From Desulfovibrio subterraneus (GTDB taxonomy: Bacteria; Desulfobacterota; Desulfovibrionia; Desulfovibrionales; Desulfovibrionaceae): 64,000 nucleotides of DNA. Where the stretch lies: contig NZ_BLVO01000005.1 of the NCBI RefSeq assembly GCF_013340285.1, positions 152,941 to 216,940 of the forward strand. The letters run 5' to 3'. Positions within the stretch are counted from its first letter, which is position 1, and the number at the start of each line of letters is the position of its first letter. The notes beneath the pieces are model-generated. The model saw only the letters and a program-made list of their open reading frames with translations. It did no database searches and was not told the DNA's origin. Shown piece after piece: positions 60,764 through 64,000 of the stretch. The position numbers and the translations under genes are program-made.

Positions 60764-62518
60764 ATGTTCCGCATTCGTCCCATATACGACACGCGCCTTC
60801 CCATAGATGTTCAGGCTGTCGAAAAAGCGCAGGAGATTCTGCGTGAACGTTTCCCGCTGCTGGACGAGGAAGATGTGCAGCAGCTCCCGGAGCAGCTCGC
60901 CAATCCTTTTCTCAAGCAGTACCGCTCCATCCTGTTTGTGGCGGAGGACGGCCGCGCCAATGTGCGCGGGTTTGCCTTGCTCTGCCATTTCACTGACCTG
61001 CATTTCTGCTATCTGGATTTTATTTCCGTCAGTCTGAAGCACGGTGGCGGGGGAATCGGTTCCGTGCTGTACGAGCGCATCCGTGAGGAAGCCCGCGCAC
61101 TGGGAGATTCCGCCCTGTTCTTCGAGTGTCTGCCCGATGATCCGGCCCTGTGTCGTGACACTGCGGCGCTGAAGGACAACATCGCCCGCCTGCGGTTCTA
61201 TGAACGGTACGGCGCGCGGCCCGTTATTGGCTCAGCCTACGAGACGCCGCTGACAGAGGGCGGCGATTGTCCGCCGTATCTGGTGGCCGATCCGCTCGGC
61301 AAGCCGCTCAAGGTTTCCCGTTCGCAGGTTCGCAAGGTGGTGCGCGCCATCCTTACCCGCAAATACAAGGGAACCTGTTCACCCGAGTATACGGAAATGG
61401 TGGTGAATTCGTTCAACGATCCGTTCGTGCGTCTGCGTGAGCCGCGCTATACTGCCGGGGAGGATGTGCCCCCGGTGCCTCCTTCCAGGGTGAGTGGCGA
61501 TATGCGCATTGCCCTGGTGGTGAATGACAAGCACGACATCCATCATGTGCGCGAGCGCGGATACGTGGAATCGCCGGTGCGTATAGACAGCATCCGCAAG
61601 GCTCTGGAGAAGACCGGTCTTTTCGAGGAAATGTCAGTGCGTCATTACCCCGAAACCCATATCACCGCTGTGCACGACAAGGACTACGTTTCCTACCTCA
61701 AGACGGTGTGTGCCAAGCTGCCGGCAAACAAGTCGCTCTATCCCTATGTGTTTCCCATCCGCAATGCGTCGCGGCCGCCGCGAGAGCTGCCCGTGCGGGC
61801 AGGGTACTATTGTATAGATACCTTCACGCCGCTCAATGCCAATGCGTATAACGCGGCAAAGCGGGCGGTTGATTGCGGGCTTACCGCGGCGGAATCGCTG
61901 CTGTCTGGCAGGCGCATGGCCTATGCGCTGGTCCGGCCCCCCGGTCACCATGCGGAGAGCAGGGCATTCGGCGGGTTCTGCTATTTCAACACGTCGGCAG
62001 TGGCGGCGCACAGGCTTGCATCACTGGGCAGAGTGGCCGTGCTGGATATCGACTACCACCACGGCAACGGCACGCAGAATATCTTTTACAAGCGCAACGA
62101 TGTGCTGACGGTATCCATCCACGGGCATCCTCGGTTTGCCTATCCCTATTTCAGCGGGTTCTCGGAAGAGGTGGGCGAAGGAGAAGGGCTCGGCTTCAAC
62201 CGCAATTTCCCGTTGCTGGAAAAGGTCGACGGGCACCAATATTCAAACGTGCTCGTGCGTGCTTTGCAGACCATCAGGGAGTTCAAGCCGACATTTCTGG
62301 TTGTCGGTCTGGGGCTGGACCCGGCCAAGGGGGACCCTACAGGCACGTGGAGCCTTGCGGCAAAGGATTTTGCCCACAATGGCAGGCTTATTGGCAGGCT
62401 TGGTCTGCACACCCTTGTGGTGCAGGAAGGCGGCTACCGCATCCGCTCACTCGGGGTGAATGCGCGTAACTTCTTTGTGGGATTGTTTGAAGGAATGTCA
62501 GAGGGAGTACGCCGGTAA
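60764..62518 (+). CDS. GNAT-histone-deacetylase (acetylpolyamine amidohydrolase) fusion
   Basis: 584 aa from ATG 60764 (AAGGA upstream). The N-terminal ~200 residues are a GNAT-like domain (FCYLDFISVSLKHGGGGIGSVLYERIREEA). The C-terminal ~340 are a class II HDAC / acetylpolyamine amidohydrolase: YVESPVRIDSIRKAL, RPPGHHAESRAFGGFCYFNT (His pair), VLDIDYHHGNGTQ (zinc Asp/His), LGLDPAKGDPTGTW (zinc Asp) and VQEGGYRI. Acetylation and deacetylation in one chain suggests a protecting-group or regulatory cycle on an amine. It is last in the cluster, 146 bp after the GNAT, and followed by a terminator. Confidence 0.9.
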   Translation: MFRIRPIYDTRLPIDVQAVEKAQEILRERFPLLDEEDVQQLPEQLANPFLKQYRSILFVAEDGRANVRGFALLCHFTDLHFCYLDFISVSLKHGGGGIGSVLYERIREEARALGDSALFFECLPDDPALCRDTAALKDNIARLRFYERYGARPVIGSAYETPLTEGGDCPPYLVADPLGKPLKVSRSQVRKVVRAILTRKYKGTCSPEYTEMVVNSFNDPFVRLREPRYTAGEDVPPVPPSRVSGDMRIALVVNDKHDIHHVRERGYVESPVRIDSIRKALEKTGLFEEMSVRHYPETHITAVHDKDYVSYLKTVCAKLPANKSLYPYVFPIRNASRPPRELPVRAGYYCIDTFTPLNANAYNAAKRAVDCGLTAAESLLSGRRMAYALVRPPGHHAESRAFGGFCYFNTSAVAAHRLASLGRVAVLDIDYHHGNGTQNIFYKRNDVLTVSIHGHPRFAYPYFSGFSEEVGEGEGLGFNRNFPLLEKVDGHQYSNVLVRALQTIREFKPTFLVVGLGLDPAKGDPTGTWSLAAKDFAHNGRLIGRLGLHTLVVQEGGYRIRSLGVNARNFFVGLFEGMSEGVRR

Positions 62519-62596
62519 CAAAGAGCGCGCAGCCTTAAGGGCTATCTGTGCGCAGGCAGTACAGATGTCTTTGAGGTGTTGGTGAATCGTTTTGCA

Positions 62597-62634
62597 GGCG
62601 GGTGTTCCATGAGGAATGCCCGCCTTTTCTTTTT
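62597..62634 (+). terminator. Terminator of the aminomutase operon
   Basis: GGCGGGTGTTCC / GGAATGCCCGCC arms with an ATGA loop, then TTTTCTTTTT. Confidence 0.85.
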
Positions 62635-62721
62635 GATATGGAACGTGATCTGACTGCTGATGGGAGAAGGGGGGGCAGGTCTGGAAGACTGATTATGTAA
62701 GGCAGGGCGGCCCGCGGTGAC

Positions 62722-62802
62722 TGGCAGATCTGGCAGATTGGGCAGATCTGGCAGATTGGGCAGAACTGGCAGATTGGGCAGAACTGGCAGCAGGAACGTC
62801 AG
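62722..62802. repeat. 9-bp tandem array (9 units)
   Basis: TGGCAGATC, TGGCAGATT, GGGCAGATC, TGGCAGATT, GGGCAGAAC, TGGCAGATT, GGGCAGAAC, TGGCAGCAG, GAACGTCAG. Among the least diverged arrays in the window, with an 18-bp higher-order period. Confidence 0.88.
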
Positions 62803-62847
62803 CTGGACTGTCGAACATAATCATCAGCAGGGCAGGCTGGCAAAAAG

Positions 62848-62899
62848 AGTCTGGCAGACGAGTCCGGCAGAAGATTATGGCAGAACAGTTCGGCAGGCT
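62848..62899. repeat. 13-bp tandem array (4 units)
   Basis: AGTCTGGCAGACG, AGTCCGGCAGAAG, ATTATGGCAGAAC, AGTTCGGCAGGCT. It lies 45 bp from the 9-bp array and has the same GGCAG core but a different period. Confidence 0.7.
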
Positions 62900-63170
62900 A
62901 ATCGGCTTTGTTGAATCCTTCAGGATCAGGGCCGCTATCAGTGCTGCCGTTGCTGCCGGAACCGATGATATCCCGCACCGCCTGCAGCGTCTGCCCACGG
63001 TCCTGAGCCAGTCGCTGCCATTTCTTCTTTTCCTTTTTCAGCGCCTCGATGGTGTGCAGCATGTCGCGGATGGTGTGGGCCGGATACCCGTATGCGGCGA
63101 ACTGCCCCTTGCGGAGTTCTTCATCGTTGAGCTGGCGGATGGCATTGAGTTGGCTTGCGTTCAGGATCAT
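62898..63170 (-). CDS. Small hypothetical protein
   Basis: A 90-aa protein from ATG 63170. SQLNAIRQLNDEELRKGQF and MLHTIEALKKEKKKWQRLAQD suggest a helical, partly coiled-coil protein with a Gly/Ser/Asp-rich tail. No family recognised. Its stop codon touches the end of the 13-bp array. Confidence 0.5.
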   Translation of the reverse strand: MILNASQLNAIRQLNDEELRKGQFAAYGYPAHTIRDMLHTIEALKKEKKKWQRLAQDRGQTLQAVRDIIGSGSNGSTDSGPDPEGFNKAD

Positions 63171-63540
63171 GGCGGTCGGGTAATCTATGGTTATGGGTTG
63201 TGAGTCACAGCGGATGATTCAGGAGTTGGCATCCTAAAAAAAGTCGGTGGAAAAAGATAGGAGAAAGAGGAAGAAGCCATACTGCAAAGCAGTTATGCTG
63301 TGTTGCCGTATGGTTTATGCGGATGACGGTCAGAAGATAAGGTAGGGCATTCGTGGATGCCGCACAGCAGACAGAGTAGCTTGGAGTGCCCTTGCTATGA
63401 ATGCGAGGAAGGGGAGGTGGCTTGTAAGAGGAGGGGGCAGGGTAGGATAATACGATAGAAGACGGCAGAAGGCTTGAGATAGGAATGGGAGACGAATAAG
63501 ACATGATGAGTGAAGCATTGATTTAAACCGTTAATTCAGC
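63171..63540. other. Gene-free stretch
   Basis: No credible gene. Purine-rich on the plus strand (GGAAAAAGATAGGAGAAAGAGG and similar), which creates spurious minus-strand ORFs. Confidence 0.3.
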
Positions 63541-63579
63541 TAGATAGCCTATCTTTGGTGAAAAATCTCAAAAACCTTG

Positions 63580-63608
63580 TTGACGTGCGTCGCTGATTTG
63601 CTTAAACC
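63580..63608 (+). promoter_or_regulatory. Strong promoter P1 (rRNA-operon type)
   Basis: TTGACG (63580-63585), 17-bp spacer, TAAACC (63603-63608), with an A-rich stretch just upstream (GTGAAAAATCTCAAAAACC) that could act as an UP element. Confidence 0.6.
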
Positions 63609-63742
63609 CTCCTTCCCTGCACCGGCAGGGACAGTTCTTTCACATCACGAGTTCTTCCATCTCCCTTGTATATTTGGGAATCGATCGTAAAGACCGGTTC
63701 CGACAGGCAGAGCAGATCGCCGAAAAAAGTTTCAAAAACAAC

Positions 63743-63771
63743 TTGACGGTGAACGCGAAGCTCTGTAGAAG
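63743..63771 (+). promoter_or_regulatory. Strong promoter P2 (rRNA-operon type)
   Basis: TTGACG (63743-63748), 17-bp spacer, TAGAAG (63766-63771), preceded by AAAAAAGTTTCAAAAACAAC. A boxA-like GTTCTTTCAAAA (63795-63806) follows. Confidence 0.7.
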
Positions 63772-63926
63772 CTGCCTCTCGCTTCGGCGAGAAGTTCTTT
63801 CAAAAACACAAGGGCGTCACATCAGGGTTTCACCCGACCGCATGAAGGCATTCAGTGAATGCATCATGAAGCCGCAAGGTTCAGGTCACCGGCTGAAACG
63901 ACTTCGAAAAAAAGTTGAAAAAGATG

Positions 63927-63955
63927 TTGACGGAGCGATGAGGAAGTGCCATAAG
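63927..63955 (+). promoter_or_regulatory. Strong promoter P3 (rRNA-operon type)
   Basis: TTGACG (63927-63932), 17-bp spacer, CATAAG (63950-63955), preceded by GAAAAAAAGTTGAAAAAGATG. The three promoters share the same -35 and spacer, typical of tandem rrn promoters; the 16S gene would lie just beyond the window. Confidence 0.7.
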
Positions 63956-64000
63956 CCTCCCTCGCCGCTACGGAAAAACGCCGTGCGGAACTTGAGGTTC

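Larger units (their letters stand above)
62519..62897. other. Intergenic region with terminator and two linked arrays
   Basis: Contains the terminator of the preceding operon (62597-62634), the 9-bp array (62722-62802) and a 13-bp array (62848-62899) that runs into the end of the minus-strand gene below. Short ORFs across it are repeat by-products. Confidence 0.6.

Overview
The window looks like a chromosome segment of a sulfate-reducing bacterium of the family Desulfovibrionaceae. The main reason is a complete hmc operon: a 16-haem cytochrome HmcA, then HmcB, C, D, E and F, followed by the regulators rrf1 and rrf2. A Desulfovibrio-type flavodoxin, selB and the nusA-infB-truB-rpsO-pnp block fit the same group. 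The backbone is moderately GC-rich; a few patches (about 42.1-43.8 kb and 51.6-53.5 kb) are clearly AT-rich and look acquired.

Layout. 1-4.03 kb: right end of a mobile element with the end of a type I restriction hsdR, a protein carrying family-A DNA polymerase-like motifs, a 21-codon coupled ORF, a zinc-finger protein and a complete yjbQ. The element sits inside the resident yjbQ, whose first 53 codons survive at 4024-4185. 4.5-6.4 kb: selB. 7.1-17.4 kb (minus strand): rimP-nusA-ylxR-infB-DUF503-nrnA-truB-rpsO-pnp. 17.7-24.9 kb: rrf2, rrf1 and hmcF-A. 25.4-28.8 kb: an ATP-grasp enzyme, RluA with its usual fusion partner as a separate gene, and a hypothetical. 28.9-33 kb: AraC regulator, monooxygenase, PhnA, tRNA-Asp, tRNA-Val, an isochorismatase-like protein and flavodoxin with a Fur-type palindrome. 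33.3-36.9 kb: FmdE plus a FecBCDE-type importer. 37-41 kb: a CNNM/CorC protein and two DJ-1-superfamily genes. 41-44.5 kb: stacked integration scars at tRNA-Asp. 45.3-50.5 kb: a sigma54 activator divergent from a Tat ferredoxin/cytochrome b pair, then a DUF438-hemerythrin-PAS sensor. 51.7-53.5 kb: a RiPP locus (38-aa precursor plus RRE/radical-SAM/SPASM maturase). 55-62.5 kb: a sigma54 activator followed, behind a good -24/-12 promoter, by lysine 2,3-aminomutase, two D-Ala-D-Ala-ligase-like ATP-grasp enzymes, a GNAT and a GNAT-histone-deacetylase fusion. 63.5-64 kb: three tandem strong promoters of rRNA-operon type pointing out of the right edge.

Structure not explained by the genes: at least eight short-period tandem arrays, with units of 9, 11, 13 or 15 bp that share TCTGGCAG / TCGGCCAG / CTGTCCGG cores, are scattered between genes. 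Two lie inside genes, and both of those have unit lengths divisible by three. A ~140-bp module occurs twice (33.1 and 48.7 kb), each copy lying between two versions of a local hairpin. A triplet of TACC-N5/7-GGTA palindromes sits upstream of hmcA. The two best candidates for undescribed biology are the RiPP locus and the lysine-aminomutase/double-ligase/deacetylase cluster.
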